Source: Bacteroidetes bacterium 41-46
GTDB taxonomy: Bacteria > Bacteroidota > Bacteroidia > Bacteroidales > UBA932
Length of the DNA: 64,000 bases
Reading direction: 5' to 3'
Assembly (NCBI GenBank): GCA_001897515.1
Contig: MKTA01000015.1
Location: 416,923 to 480,922, forward strand
A program made the position numbers and the translations under genes. Numbering within the stretch: position 1 is the first letter of the stretch; every line of letters begins with the position of its first letter. Below are positions 46,364 to 55,059 of the stretch, piece after piece. The notes beneath the pieces are model-generated. The model saw only the letters and a program-made list of their open reading frames with translations. It did not search any database and was not told the origin of the DNA.

Positions 46364-47047
46364 ATGTATTTGTACATACTTAGAGGAGGGGGTTTCTCAT
46401 TTGGTAAGAATCTTATAGAAAACAACGGCTGGCTTGTAATCTTAAAAGGGCTGGAGGTTACTTTAGTGATTTCATTTACAGCTCTTTTGTTGGGGACAAT
46501 AATTGGTGCTCTCTTTTGTTCCATGCACAATTCAAGAATCAGGATATTAAATATTACCGCCAAAATTGTTATTGCTTTTCTCAGGGGTAGCCCGGTACTG
46601 TTGTTATTGATGATCTTCTACTATGTTGTGTTTGCGAATAGCAGGATAGATGCCATTTATATTGCGGTAATTGCTTTTTCACTAAATAGTGGTGCCCATA
46701 TTGCGGAGATAATGCGTTCTGCACTGTCAGCAGTTGATAAAAAACAGTTGGAGGCAGCAAGGATGCTTGGATTCTCAAAAATTGGAGCCTTTATGGCAAT
46801 AACTTTACCTCAGGCAGCCAGGATTGCAAAACCGGTTTACCAGAGTGCAACTATCAATCTGATACAGTGGACATCGGTAGTTGGTTATGTAACAATCACA
46901 GACTTAACAAGGACAGTAAACAATATAGGAGCCAGAACAGGTGACCCGTTCTTTGCACTATTTTTTGGGATACTTATTTATCTGGCAATATCATATTTGG
47001 TGAACTTCCTGTTCTCTTTTCAGGGCAAGAGAAAACTGACTACATGA
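46364..47047 (+). CDS. Amino-acid-type ABC transporter permease (HisM/GlnP family)
   Basis: 227 residues with about five transmembrane helices. The N-terminal WLVILKGLEVTLVISFTALLLGTIIGAL is the polar amino-acid permease signature, and the cytoplasmic coupling loop EAARMLGFSKIGAFMAITLPQA is the EAA motif. It would be the inner-membrane channel of an importer with the ATPase that overlaps it (ATGA at 47044-47047). It is the first of five tightly packed genes. Amino acids or related polar solutes are the family ligands; the real ligand is unknown. Confidence 0.92.
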   Translation: MYLYILRGGGFSFGKNLIENNGWLVILKGLEVTLVISFTALLLGTIIGALFCSMHNSRIRILNITAKIVIAFLRGSPVLLLLMIFYYVVFANSRIDAIYIAVIAFSLNSGAHIAEIMRSALSAVDKKQLEAARMLGFSKIGAFMAITLPQAARIAKPVYQSATINLIQWTSVVGYVTITDLTRTVNNIGARTGDPFFALFFGILIYLAISYLVNFLFSFQGKRKLTT

Positions 47048-48135
47048 TACGCACAGTTAATTTATGCAAAAGATTCGGTGAGTTAACCGTATTCAAAGAT
47101 GTAAACATTCACGTTCAGAAGGGTGAATGCGTAGCAGTTATTGGACCATCCGGGACAGGAAAAAGCGTTTTATTCAGGACATTGGCAATGCTAGAAAAAC
47201 CTGATTACGGGAATGTGCTTGTCAATGGGAGAGATATAACTCTAAAGGATGTAAACATCAATAAGGTTAGGGAGAGGTTTGGAATGGTATATCAGGGATT
47301 CCACCTTTTCTCCCATCTTAATGTATTGGAGAATATAACCCTTGCACCCTTAAAGGTAAAGAAGTTGGGTAAAACGGAGGCTAAAAACAGAGCAAAGGAG
47401 CTTCTGTCATTGGTAGGTCTCAGTGATAAGCACTCCTCTTTCCCTCATCAACTCTCAGGTGGTCAGCAACAAAGGGTTGCTATAGCCCGCTCCCTTGCTA
47501 TGGACCCGGATATTATATTATTTGACGAACCTACATCTGCACTTGATCCGTCAATGACCGGTGAGGTGCTGGCAATTATAAGAAAACTTGCAAAGAGTGG
47601 TCTTACAATGATGATCTCTACTCATGAGATGAGATTTGCTCAGGATGTAGCCGACAGGGTTTTCTTCATGGACGAGGGTGGTGTCTATGAAGAGGGCACA
47701 GCAGATCAGATTTTTAATAATCCTAAAAGAGAGAGGACAAGGATGTTTATTAGAAAACTTAAAGTCTTTAGTTACTCTATAATATCAAGAGGGTTTGACA
47801 TGGTCTCAATGAATGTTCAGATTGAGATGTTCTGCCAGAAATATAATGTTGAATTTAAAAAGATCAACTATATACAATTGGTGCTGGAGGAGCTCATTAT
47901 TGAGGTAATTGGCAGTCTGCAGAAAGATGAACAGCCTCAAATTGATTTCTCAATAGAGTTTTCTGAAGAGAGAGATGAAATTGAGATCACATTCACATAC
48001 AGAGGTAAAGAATTTAATCCTTTTGTGATAAATGATGATGAGGAGCATCTTGGAGTTATACTTGTAACCGGAATCTCAAAAAGCACAAACTATAAATATG
48101 TAGATGGCTTCAACACAATAAATATTAACATTTAA
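47044..48135 (+). CDS. ABC ATPase (GlnQ-like) fused to a degenerate RsbW-like HATPase domain
   Basis: 363 residues, about 120 longer than GlnQ. Residues 1-240 are a complete polar amino-acid ABC ATPase: Walker A GPSGTGKS (34-41), signature LSGGQQQRVAIARSLAM, Walker B IILFDEPTSALDPS, switch STHEMRFA and the family ending IFNNPKRERTRMFIRKL. Residues 240-363 do not belong to that family. They read as a GHKL ATPase of the anti-sigma (RsbW/SpoIIAB) type: an N-box-like YIQLVLEELIIEVIGSL, a G1-like ITFTYRGKEFNPF and a C-terminal LGVILVTGISKSTNYKYVDGFNTININI. Glu283 is kept but the Mg-binding Asn is Glu287, and the adenine-binding Asp of the G1 box is Tyr319, so ATP binding there is doubtful. The start overlaps the permease stop, and a STAS protein is encoded in the same operon. 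Confidence 0.85.
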   Translation: MIRTVNLCKRFGELTVFKDVNIHVQKGECVAVIGPSGTGKSVLFRTLAMLEKPDYGNVLVNGRDITLKDVNINKVRERFGMVYQGFHLFSHLNVLENITLAPLKVKKLGKTEAKNRAKELLSLVGLSDKHSSFPHQLSGGQQQRVAIARSLAMDPDIILFDEPTSALDPSMTGEVLAIIRKLAKSGLTMMISTHEMRFAQDVADRVFFMDEGGVYEEGTADQIFNNPKRERTRMFIRKLKVFSYSIISRGFDMVSMNVQIEMFCQKYNVEFKKINYIQLVLEELIIEVIGSLQKDEQPQIDFSIEFSEERDEIEITFTYRGKEFNPFVINDDEEHLGVILVTGISKSTNYKYVDGFNTININI

Positions 48136-48149
48136 ACTTAAGTCAGGTT

Positions 48150-48977
48150 ATGAAAAACAAAATTTCACTTTTATTGATTGCCTTGTTGGTAATAGGACTA
48201 GCCTCCTGTGGACAAAAAGCTGCTAAAATTGAATCTTTATCAGATCTACAGGGTAAAGTAATTGGAAACCTCTCCTCAGGTGCCTCTGAAGAGAATGCTA
48301 TTGCAATGATCTCTGCGTTAATTGGCGGAGAACCGGCAGGAATTGTAAGTTATAACAGAGCAATTGATGTCCTTGCAGCTCTGAAAAGTGGCAAAATAGA
48401 CGGTTTTGCATCCCATCAATTTGCAGCGGATTATCTGTTGAAAAGAGATACTCAGATAGTGGCTATTCCGGTTGTTGATGTGCCTATTGAGGGACATGCA
48501 ATTATGGCAGTCCGCTCTGAGGATGTGAAGTTAAAATCTATGCTTGACAGTGCAATTATAATTCTCAGAGATAACGGGACCATCTCAGCCCTTGAGCTGG
48601 AGTGGATTACAAATCTTCCCGCAGAAAATGAACCTGCGTTTAATGAAATTCCAGTTATTGAAGGCGCAGCTAACTACTACGTTGGCGTATCCGGTGACCT
48701 GCCTCCTCTTGACTATGTTGCCTCTGATGGTTTTCCTGCAGGTTTCAATGTTGCACTGCTGAGTGAGATAGGAAAAATTCTAAATATCAATTTTAAATTT
48801 GTTTCACTTGAAACACAGGCCAGGTTTACAGCCCTGGCAAGCAAGAAAATAGATATAATCTTCTGCCATTTTCAGAGTACTAACACAAACTATTTTGACG
48901 AATTGAAAAATGATGGCTGGATAGCTACTCAGCCTTATTTCGTTTACAGAGGAGGATGCTTTATAGTTAACAAATGA
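48150..48977 (+). CDS. Rearranged solute-binding lipoprotein (SBP family 3-like)
   Basis: 275 residues with lipobox GLASC (Cys20). Both parts resemble family-3 amino-acid-binding proteins, but in reversed order. Residues about 30-155 (LSDLQGKVIGNLSSGASEENA, IDVLAALKSGKIDGFASHQFAADYLLKR, LDSAIIILRDNGTISALELEWI) look like the second lobe and C-terminal helix. Residues about 170-275 (YYVGVSGDLPPLDYVASDGFPAGFNVALLSEIGKILNINFKFVS, LASKKIDIIFCHFQSTN) look like the first lobe. So it is either circularly permuted or the remains of two fused binding proteins. It probably serves the permease/ATPase just upstream. Its end overlaps the next gene by ATGA. Confidence 0.82.
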   Translation: MKNKISLLLIALLVIGLASCGQKAAKIESLSDLQGKVIGNLSSGASEENAIAMISALIGGEPAGIVSYNRAIDVLAALKSGKIDGFASHQFAADYLLKRDTQIVAIPVVDVPIEGHAIMAVRSEDVKLKSMLDSAIIILRDNGTISALELEWITNLPAENEPAFNEIPVIEGAANYYVGVSGDLPPLDYVASDGFPAGFNVALLSEIGKILNINFKFVSLETQARFTALASKKIDIIFCHFQSTNTNYFDELKNDGWIATQPYFVYRGGCFIVNK

Positions 48978-51900
48978 TCAGGAGTATTTGCGGAGTAATT
49001 GTATTCCTGCTCTTCTGCAACACTTCATTCAGCCAGGGGGTCACATCCGGTACTTTAGAGGGTAAAGTATTGGATGAGGCTTCCCGGCCTGTTGCGGGGG
49101 CATCTGTTTTAGCCCTTCACTTACCCTCAGGGACCAGATATGGAACAGTTTCAAGAGCGGATGGAGCATTCTCTTTTCCCGGAATGAGAGTCGGCGGACC
49201 ATACAGCGTCTCTGTCAGCTTTATTGGTTATGAAGAGGTTATCTCCGATAATGTATTTATATCCCTGGGAAATGTTACTAAAAAGGATTTTGTTATAAGC
49301 GAGCAGCCCATACTACTGACACCACAGATTGTGTGGGGAAGCAGACCGGGTGGGGCCACTGTAATAAATGATAAGGATATTGGCTCCCTCCCCTCAATTT
49401 CAAGATTAATTTCTGACTATACAAGATTGATACCGCAGTCCAGAGGCTCCTTTTTTACCGGCCAGGACAACAGGTTAAATGCACTGACAATTGACGGGTC
49501 AATGTTCAACAACTCTTTTGGAATTGCCGGCATGCCGGGGGAGAGAACAGGAGTTGCCCCAATATCAATGGAGGCTATAGAGCAGCTGGGTGTTTCAATT
49601 GCAACTAATGACGTGAGGCAGTCTAACTTTACGGGTGCTTCAATAAGTATGGTGACAAAAAGCGGTACAAATGATTTTAAGTCATCTGTTTACTACAGTA
49701 TGAGAAATCAGGCTCTGGTAGGCACAAAGGCAGCGAAATCAAACTTTAATCCGGGAACTTTCCGATTTAACCTGGGAGGGGTTAATGTATCCGGGCCAAT
49801 AATAAAGGATAAGCTCTTCTTTTATGCCGGATTAGAGATAGAGAATTATGTCCGTCCGGCAACTCTTTTTATTGCAAATGACGGGAATCAAACTTCTGAA
49901 GGGAACATTACCCGGGTTCTTAAGCAAGATCTTGACAATTTGCGCAGTTATCTAAAGGAGAATTTCGGATATGAAACCGGAGAGTATCAGGGTTACGATT
50001 TCTCTACATCCGCATTGAGAATAATTGCTAAACTGGACTACAACCTTAATGACAAAAACAAACTCAGCCTTAGATACAACCATTTAAATTCCAGCTCTGA
50101 TCAGTTTATTGCCAACTCAGATGCTTTGGGATATGGTTATAGAAGGGGAAGTATAAACTCTCTTAATTATCAAAACTCAAACTACTCTTTGGTTGAGAAT
50201 ATAAGATCTGTAATTCTGGAGTGGAACAGTACACTCAGTGACAGATCAGTAAATAACTTCTTTATTGGTTACAGACATCATAATGAGAGCAGAAAGAACC
50301 CTGCGGAACTTTTCCCAATGGTTGACATTCTAAAAGATGGAATAACATATACAACTTTTGGAACAGAGCCCTTCTCTCCATATAACGGTTTGACTTACGG
50401 TACTTTTCAAATACAGAATAATTACAGCCTCTTTCTTCCCAACCATTCATTACTGGCCGGTTTTAACGTTGAACTCTTTAATTCAAGTGATAGTTTTTTC
50501 CCGGGGGCACAGAGTATCTATGTTTATAACTCATTAGAAGATTTTTATGAAGACGCAAACGGTTACCTGTCCAACCCAGACAGGAGCACATCTTCAGTAA
50601 ATTTAAAGAGGTTTCAGTACCAGTATTCAAATATACCTGGCCTTGAAAAACCAGTTCAGAAACTAAATGTTCAATACGCAGGTCTCTATCTTCAGGACAG
50701 GTGGAGTGTCACTCCAAATTTTAAAATGATATTTGGGTTAAGGATAGACCTTCCCATCTTTGGAAAGACCGGATTCAGAAACACAGATGCTGAGCAGCTC
50801 TCTTTCCGAGATGAAAAAGGAGCAGAGGTTAAATACGCAACTGATAAACTCCCGGACTCAACACCACTTATATCCCCAAGGTTTGTGGCAGAGTGGGATC
50901 TTCTTGGCAACGGAAAGGTATTGATTAAAGGGGGCAGCGGAGTTTATACTGGTCAGCCCCCGTATGTCTTAATATCTAACCAAATAGGGAACAATGGTCT
51001 GCTGACAGGTTTTGAATGGCTTGACGGCTCACTCTCATATCCGCTTTATAACAGACCATTCAACCCGCAAACAGACAAATACAAACCCGCAAATATCACA
51101 GGAGCGCCAGCCTTGAGATATAATTTGGCTCTGGTAGATCCGGACTTCAGATTTCCTCAGATTCTCAGAAGCAATATTGCATCACAATTTATTCTGCCCT
51201 GGGATATTGTAAGTTATGCTGAATTCATATTTGATAAAGAGCTTAACGGGATGACCAATATTAATGTGAATCTGCCGGCTCCAAACGACCACTATACCGG
51301 AGCAGACAACAGAACTCGCTGGACACTCGGCAGCAGGCTCAATCAAAAAATATCAAATGCGATAGTGCTTAAAAATGAGAATAGGGGATACTCTTGGAAT
51401 TTCGCGGCAACTTTGGAAAAGAGGGTAACAGACAGATTCTTTGGTAAGATAGGTTACTCATACGGAGAGACATGGAATCTTATGGATATTGGAACAGTTG
51501 CCTATAGTACATGGAGTTACAATCCGCACTACAGGGATCCAAATAATCCGGAGCTTGCACTTTCAATGTACTCACCGGGCCATCGTCTATTTGCAGCCTC
51601 ATCAATTGATTTTGGTCTGTTTAAATTTGGAAAGACTACGCTCTCAATGTTTTTTGATGCGTACAATTCAGGCAGGGCAAGTTACATTGTGGCTGGAGAT
51701 TTAAATGGGGATGGGGCAAATAGCAATGATTTGATTTATATACCAAATGATGTCTCAGAGATGAATTTTACTGAATACACAACAGCAGGCAGGAGATTTA
51801 CGGTTGAGGAGCAGGAGATTGCCTGGGAGAGATATATAATGCAGGACAGATATCTCAGGAGGCACAGAGGTGAATATGCCAGGCGAAATGGCGTTACCCT

Positions 51901-52222
51901 CCCTATGATTTCCAGGATTGACATTAGTCTCTCTCAACAAGTACGGTTAAAAGTGTTTGGTAAGGAGAACCGGTTTTCTTTAAGAGCAGATATATTAAAT
52001 TTCACAAACCTTCTTAACAGAGACTGGGGTGTCGGCAAAACGCTCATAACAAATCAGCCGTTACTGCTCAGTGGCACTGTCAGTACAAATGGCGGTGTTA
52101 AGCCGACATATACATTAAGAGCCGTAAATAATGAGCTTATAAAAGACTCCTATATAACTACTGCAACATTAAACGATGTGTTTAGAGTTCAGTTATCTAT
52201 AAAATGGGATTTTGGATTATGA
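48974..52222 (+). CDS. Oar-like TonB-dependent receptor with carboxypeptidase-regulatory-like domain
   Basis: 1082 residues. A signal peptide (ICGVIVFLLFCNTSFSQ) precedes a carboxypeptidase-regulatory-like domain (GTLEGKVLDEASRPVAGASVLALHLPSGTRYGTVSRADGAFSF, to about residue 105), a plug-like part (PQSRGSFFTGQDNRLNALTIDGSMFNNSFG, IEQLGVSIATNDVRQSNFTGASISMVTKSGTNDFKSSVYYSMRN) and a barrel ending in VQLSIKWDFGL. The SGTNDF motif and overall length are those of Oar-type receptors. It starts within the stop of the binding-protein gene and ends within the start of the STAS gene. A TonB receptor inside an ABC/STAS operon is unusual; it may provide outer-membrane passage for the same solute. Confidence 0.92.
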   Translation: MIRSICGVIVFLLFCNTSFSQGVTSGTLEGKVLDEASRPVAGASVLALHLPSGTRYGTVSRADGAFSFPGMRVGGPYSVSVSFIGYEEVISDNVFISLGNVTKKDFVISEQPILLTPQIVWGSRPGGATVINDKDIGSLPSISRLISDYTRLIPQSRGSFFTGQDNRLNALTIDGSMFNNSFGIAGMPGERTGVAPISMEAIEQLGVSIATNDVRQSNFTGASISMVTKSGTNDFKSSVYYSMRNQALVGTKAAKSNFNPGTFRFNLGGVNVSGPIIKDKLFFYAGLEIENYVRPATLFIANDGNQTSEGNITRVLKQDLDNLRSYLKENFGYETGEYQGYDFSTSALRIIAKLDYNLNDKNKLSLRYNHLNSSSDQFIANSDALGYGYRRGSINSLNYQNSNYSLVENIRSVILEWNSTLSDRSVNNFFIGYRHHNESRKNPAELFPMVDILKDGITYTTFGTEPFSPYNGLTYGTFQIQNNYSLFLPNHSLLAGFNVELFNSSDSFFPGAQSIYVYNSLEDFYEDANGYLSNPDRSTSSVNLKRFQYQYSNIPGLEKPVQKLNVQYAGLYLQDRWSVTPNFKMIFGLRIDLPIFGKTGFRNTDAEQLSFRDEKGAEVKYATDKLPDSTPLISPRFVAEWDLLGNGKVLIKGGSGVYTGQPPYVLISNQIGNNGLLTGFEWLDGSLSYPLYNRPFNPQTDKYKPANITGAPALRYNLALVDPDFRFPQILRSNIASQFILPWDIVSYAEFIFDKELNGMTNINVNLPAPNDHYTGADNRTRWTLGSRLNQKISNAIVLKNENRGYSWNFAATLEKRVTDRFFGKIGYSYGETWNLMDIGTVAYSTWSYNPHYRDPNNPELALSMYSPGHRLFAASSIDFGLFKFGKTTLSMFFDAYNSGRASYIVAGDLNGDGANSNDLIYIPNDVSEMNFTEYTTAGRRFTVEEQEIAWERYIMQDRYLRRHRGEYARRNGVTLPMISRIDISLSQQVRLKVFGKENRFSLRADILNFTNLLNRDWGVGKTLITNQPLLLSGTVSTNGGVKPTYTLRAVNNELIKDSYITTATLNDVFRVQLSIKWDFGL

Positions 52223-54327
52223 ATAAGTTTCCGATAATAAAATTTGCAGGCAGGCTGGATGCTCTCAGCAGTCAGAATTTTGAGGCAGAGTTAGAGCCCT
52301 GGTTTGAGAACAATAAGTACATAATTATTGATTTGGAAGAGTGTAATTATCTCTCAAGCACAGGAATACGAATTCTATTAAAGACCCACAAAAAGTTAGT
52401 TGCAATCCAGGGAAAGGTAATAATTACTAACCTTTTGCCAGAGGTTTATCAGGTTTTGGAGATGGCCGGACTTCATAAAATTCTGAATCTTGCACATACG
52501 CCGGAGGTGGCATTAGAGGAACTTGAACTTATGACATGCAATCAATTAATTAGTTTTAAAATTGGCAACCATGAGTTCAGATATCAGCAGATTTGCAATA
52601 GAGTCGGGCCACTAAAAAGATGGAAGACCCTTGAAATGGTTGGGTGTAACGAGCTGGGATTTTCTGTGGGGTATGGTGCTTCTGCAGAGTCTGAAAACAC
52701 AGATGATCTTCAGTTTGGGCTCTTCGCAACAACTAGTAGTTGTGCAGGTTTTATACCGGATAATAAAAATGTTCCACCAGATTTCAGAGTCTCGCCAGAT
52801 CCCTCAAATATAGCTATAATGACCAGAAACGCCATCTCATTTGGTCAGTTGCCATCCGGAGTATTGAGCGTCATTGGAGAGCGTATGACAATGAGGGATT
52901 TCATTTCAGCCTTAGGGGAGGCCATGTTGCTAATCCCTAATGCTAAAGATAAATTAATGGTATTGGTTAACAGGAACTCTGACAGCCCGTCAATAAGCAT
53001 TGTTCCGGGACTGACATTTAAGATTGAGAGACTGAGAAAAGCAGACAACATATCTTCAATCTCCAAGTTTCTTTCAAACAACCTTACAATAGGTAACATC
53101 ATAAGTGTGGATTCAGTTTCGGAAAGCGAGCAGCTTGATGACCCTTTTGCATGGCTCTTTTTACCGGACAGGATTGAGGATTTGAATACTGGACGACTTA
53201 ATATTGAGATTAAGGGAGCTCCCGCTCTTGAACCATATCAGTATTTCCTGATTCGCAAACTCTATTCAGATGCTGCAAATGTAATAATTGAACCTCTGCA
53301 CGGGGGGTATTCGGCTCAAACATATCAGGTTACCTCTTACGACAGGGATGGAAGAAAAATGCGTCCTACTGTCTTGAAAACTGCAAACAGGTCCATGATT
53401 GACAGGGAGTCCCAAAGATGTCAGCAATATGCTTTACCCTATATTTTCAATAATAGCGCAGCAGTTTTGGGTACAAAATTTCACGGTGACCGTGGGGCAT
53501 TAGTCTATAATTTTGTCGGGATTGGAGGCGAGAGCTCCCGGTTAATATGGCTGACTCACCTTTATCAGAGAGAGAGCGTAGAAGCCCTTATCCCGCTTTT
53601 TGATAAAATATTCCTTAAAATTCTCAAACCATGGTATGGCCAGGCTGTGAAGGCTACCATTTTCCCATTCAGAGATCACGATCCTACGCTTACCTTCTTC
53701 CCGCAAATTTTTCAGGTTGCAAGCGACCTCTTCTCATTAAGTACAGATAATAAATATATTCATTTCCCAAATAGCAGTGATAAAACAATAAATCCATACT
53801 GGTTTCTTAAAAATGAATTTTCCAATAGAAGAGAGCATGGTGTCTTATATTATGAATCTATTTGCCACGGAGATTTGAATATGCAAAACATTCTGCTTGA
53901 CGAGAGTCTGAATGTTTATCTTATTGATTTTTCCGAAACCAAGCCAAGATCAGCAGTCTCAGACTTCGCAAGACTTGAGGCCATCTTTATCGGGGACAAT
54001 GCTCCATTAGAGTCTGAGGAAGACATGGAAACATATCTGGAGTTTGTAAGAAGTTTTTATACATCCGACAGTCTTAATGAGATTCCGACTTATATATACA
54101 GAGGAGCACACAGAGAGCAGGTTGAAAAACAGGCTCTATTATGCTTAAGGATGAGATATTATGCATTTGAGAGCGTACACAGAGAACCAGATATCTCTCT
54201 CTATTATATTGCCCTTCTGGAGTGGATGCTGCCAATAGTGTGTTACTCCTCTCTATCTCAAAAGCACAAGAGATTGTCAATGTATATCTGCGGACTCATT
54301 TGCGAAAAAATAGAAGATTTTAAATAA
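52219..54327 (+). CDS. STAS domain - unknown domain - aminoglycoside-phosphotransferase-like kinase fusion
   Basis: 702 residues from the ATG at 52219, which forms an ATGA overlap with the upstream stop (a further ATG at 52204 is less likely). Residues 1-105 are a STAS (anti-sigma-antagonist) domain: IIKFAGRLDALSSQNF, YIIIDLEECNYLSSTGIRILLKTHKKL, GLHKILNLA. The serine that is phosphorylated in SpoIIAA aligns with Ser46 in LSSTG. Residues about 105-390 are not recognised (GFSVGYGASAESENTDD, PSNIAIMTRNAISFGQLPSG). The C-terminal part resembles an APH/choline-kinase-type kinase: catalytic loop HGDLNMQNILLD (His550, Asp552, Asn557) and metal-binding LIDFSET (Asp570). From memory it may be akin to kinase-like ternary-complex-associated domains of bacterial conflict systems, but that needs a profile search. 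With the RsbW-like domain in the same operon, it suggests a partner-switching signal circuit. Confidence 0.8.
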   Translation: MNKFPIIKFAGRLDALSSQNFEAELEPWFENNKYIIIDLEECNYLSSTGIRILLKTHKKLVAIQGKVIITNLLPEVYQVLEMAGLHKILNLAHTPEVALEELELMTCNQLISFKIGNHEFRYQQICNRVGPLKRWKTLEMVGCNELGFSVGYGASAESENTDDLQFGLFATTSSCAGFIPDNKNVPPDFRVSPDPSNIAIMTRNAISFGQLPSGVLSVIGERMTMRDFISALGEAMLLIPNAKDKLMVLVNRNSDSPSISIVPGLTFKIERLRKADNISSISKFLSNNLTIGNIISVDSVSESEQLDDPFAWLFLPDRIEDLNTGRLNIEIKGAPALEPYQYFLIRKLYSDAANVIIEPLHGGYSAQTYQVTSYDRDGRKMRPTVLKTANRSMIDRESQRCQQYALPYIFNNSAAVLGTKFHGDRGALVYNFVGIGGESSRLIWLTHLYQRESVEALIPLFDKIFLKILKPWYGQAVKATIFPFRDHDPTLTFFPQIFQVASDLFSLSTDNKYIHFPNSSDKTINPYWFLKNEFSNRREHGVLYYESICHGDLNMQNILLDESLNVYLIDFSETKPRSAVSDFARLEAIFIGDNAPLESEEDMETYLEFVRSFYTSDSLNEIPTYIYRGAHREQVEKQALLCLRMRYYAFESVHREPDISLYYIALLEWMLPIVCYSSLSQKHKRLSMYICGLICEKIEDFK

Positions 54328-54367
54328 ACTCTTCCGTGATGCAACGAAATTGCTTTTAAAAGCATCT

Positions 54368-54385
54368 TATAACCATATGGTTATA
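54368..54385. promoter_or_regulatory. Perfect 18-bp palindrome, possible operator
   Basis: TATAACCATATGGTTATA reads the same on both strands. It lies 20 bases before the ATG of the lipoprotein gene. A second palindrome, TGCTTTTAAAAGCA, is at 54351-54364. A dimeric repressor site or a terminator-like structure of the upstream operon are both possible; no T-run follows. Confidence 0.45.
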
Positions 54386-54404
54386 TTGGTTTAAAATTAC
54401 AGGT

Positions 54405-54908
54405 ATGAAAAAAATGTTTTTGCTTCTTGCAGTATTGACAATAGGATTGTCATCATGTGATTTACTCCCTGATGGGAAGATATGGGATATAAATCCGGTT
54501 GTATTCACTGTTGAGGTTACAAATCTCCAGGGTGCCGATTTGCTTAATCAGGATAATCAGAATTCAATAGACACAAGCAAAATAAAGGCTTTATACAAAG
54601 GAGAGGAGTACAAATGCGACAAAGATCCTTATATAGCTATGACAAAAGCTTACTTACCGCATTTTTACGGTTTGCGATTAAGTAAAAACAGGCAAAGTAA
54701 CGCTTATATTCTTCAGTTTGGAGAGCTGGACGGGGCAAAAAGCTATACAAATGAGGAGCTTACCATACAATGGGGTGACGGCACCTCAGATAAAATTAAA
54801 TTCAACAGGAAGTTTCGCTGGAAATTTAACGGAGATCCTGAAATCAGCGAAGAGTGGTTCCTTAATGACACTAAGCTCTCCGGGAAATATGTCAAGATTG
54901 TTAAATAA
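54405..54908 (+). CDS. Small lipoprotein of unknown function
   Basis: 167 residues with a lipoprotein signal (KKMFLLLAVLTIGLSS-Cys18). The mature part is beta-rich (VVFTVEVTNLQGADLL, KIKALYKGEEYKCD, LTIQWGDGTSDKIKFNRKFRWKFNG) and looks like a short Bacteroidota surface lipoprotein with an immunoglobulin- or PKD-like flavour (WGDGTSD). I do not recognise the family. It follows the STAS operon by 77 bases but has a palindrome in front, so it may be separately controlled. Confidence 0.75.
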   Translation: MKKMFLLLAVLTIGLSSCDLLPDGKIWDINPVVFTVEVTNLQGADLLNQDNQNSIDTSKIKALYKGEEYKCDKDPYIAMTKAYLPHFYGLRLSKNRQSNAYILQFGELDGAKSYTNEELTIQWGDGTSDKIKFNRKFRWKFNGDPEISEEWFLNDTKLSGKYVKIVK

Positions 54909-55059
54909 ACCATAACAAATATCTATCTAAGCGGCAGGTGGCCAAAATGGATGACCGGAGACGCTGCATCTGCAGACAACTTTACCCGGTATGAATGGGT
55001 AAAACACTGATTGACCTACTAAGAATTTTTGTACATTGCGGTAAATAAGTCAATTTGCT

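Noticed and set aside
54981..55003. Hairpin TTTACCC/GGGTAAA before the duplicated-domain gene
   Set aside because: Only seven pairs and no T-run; not a convincing terminator or operator.
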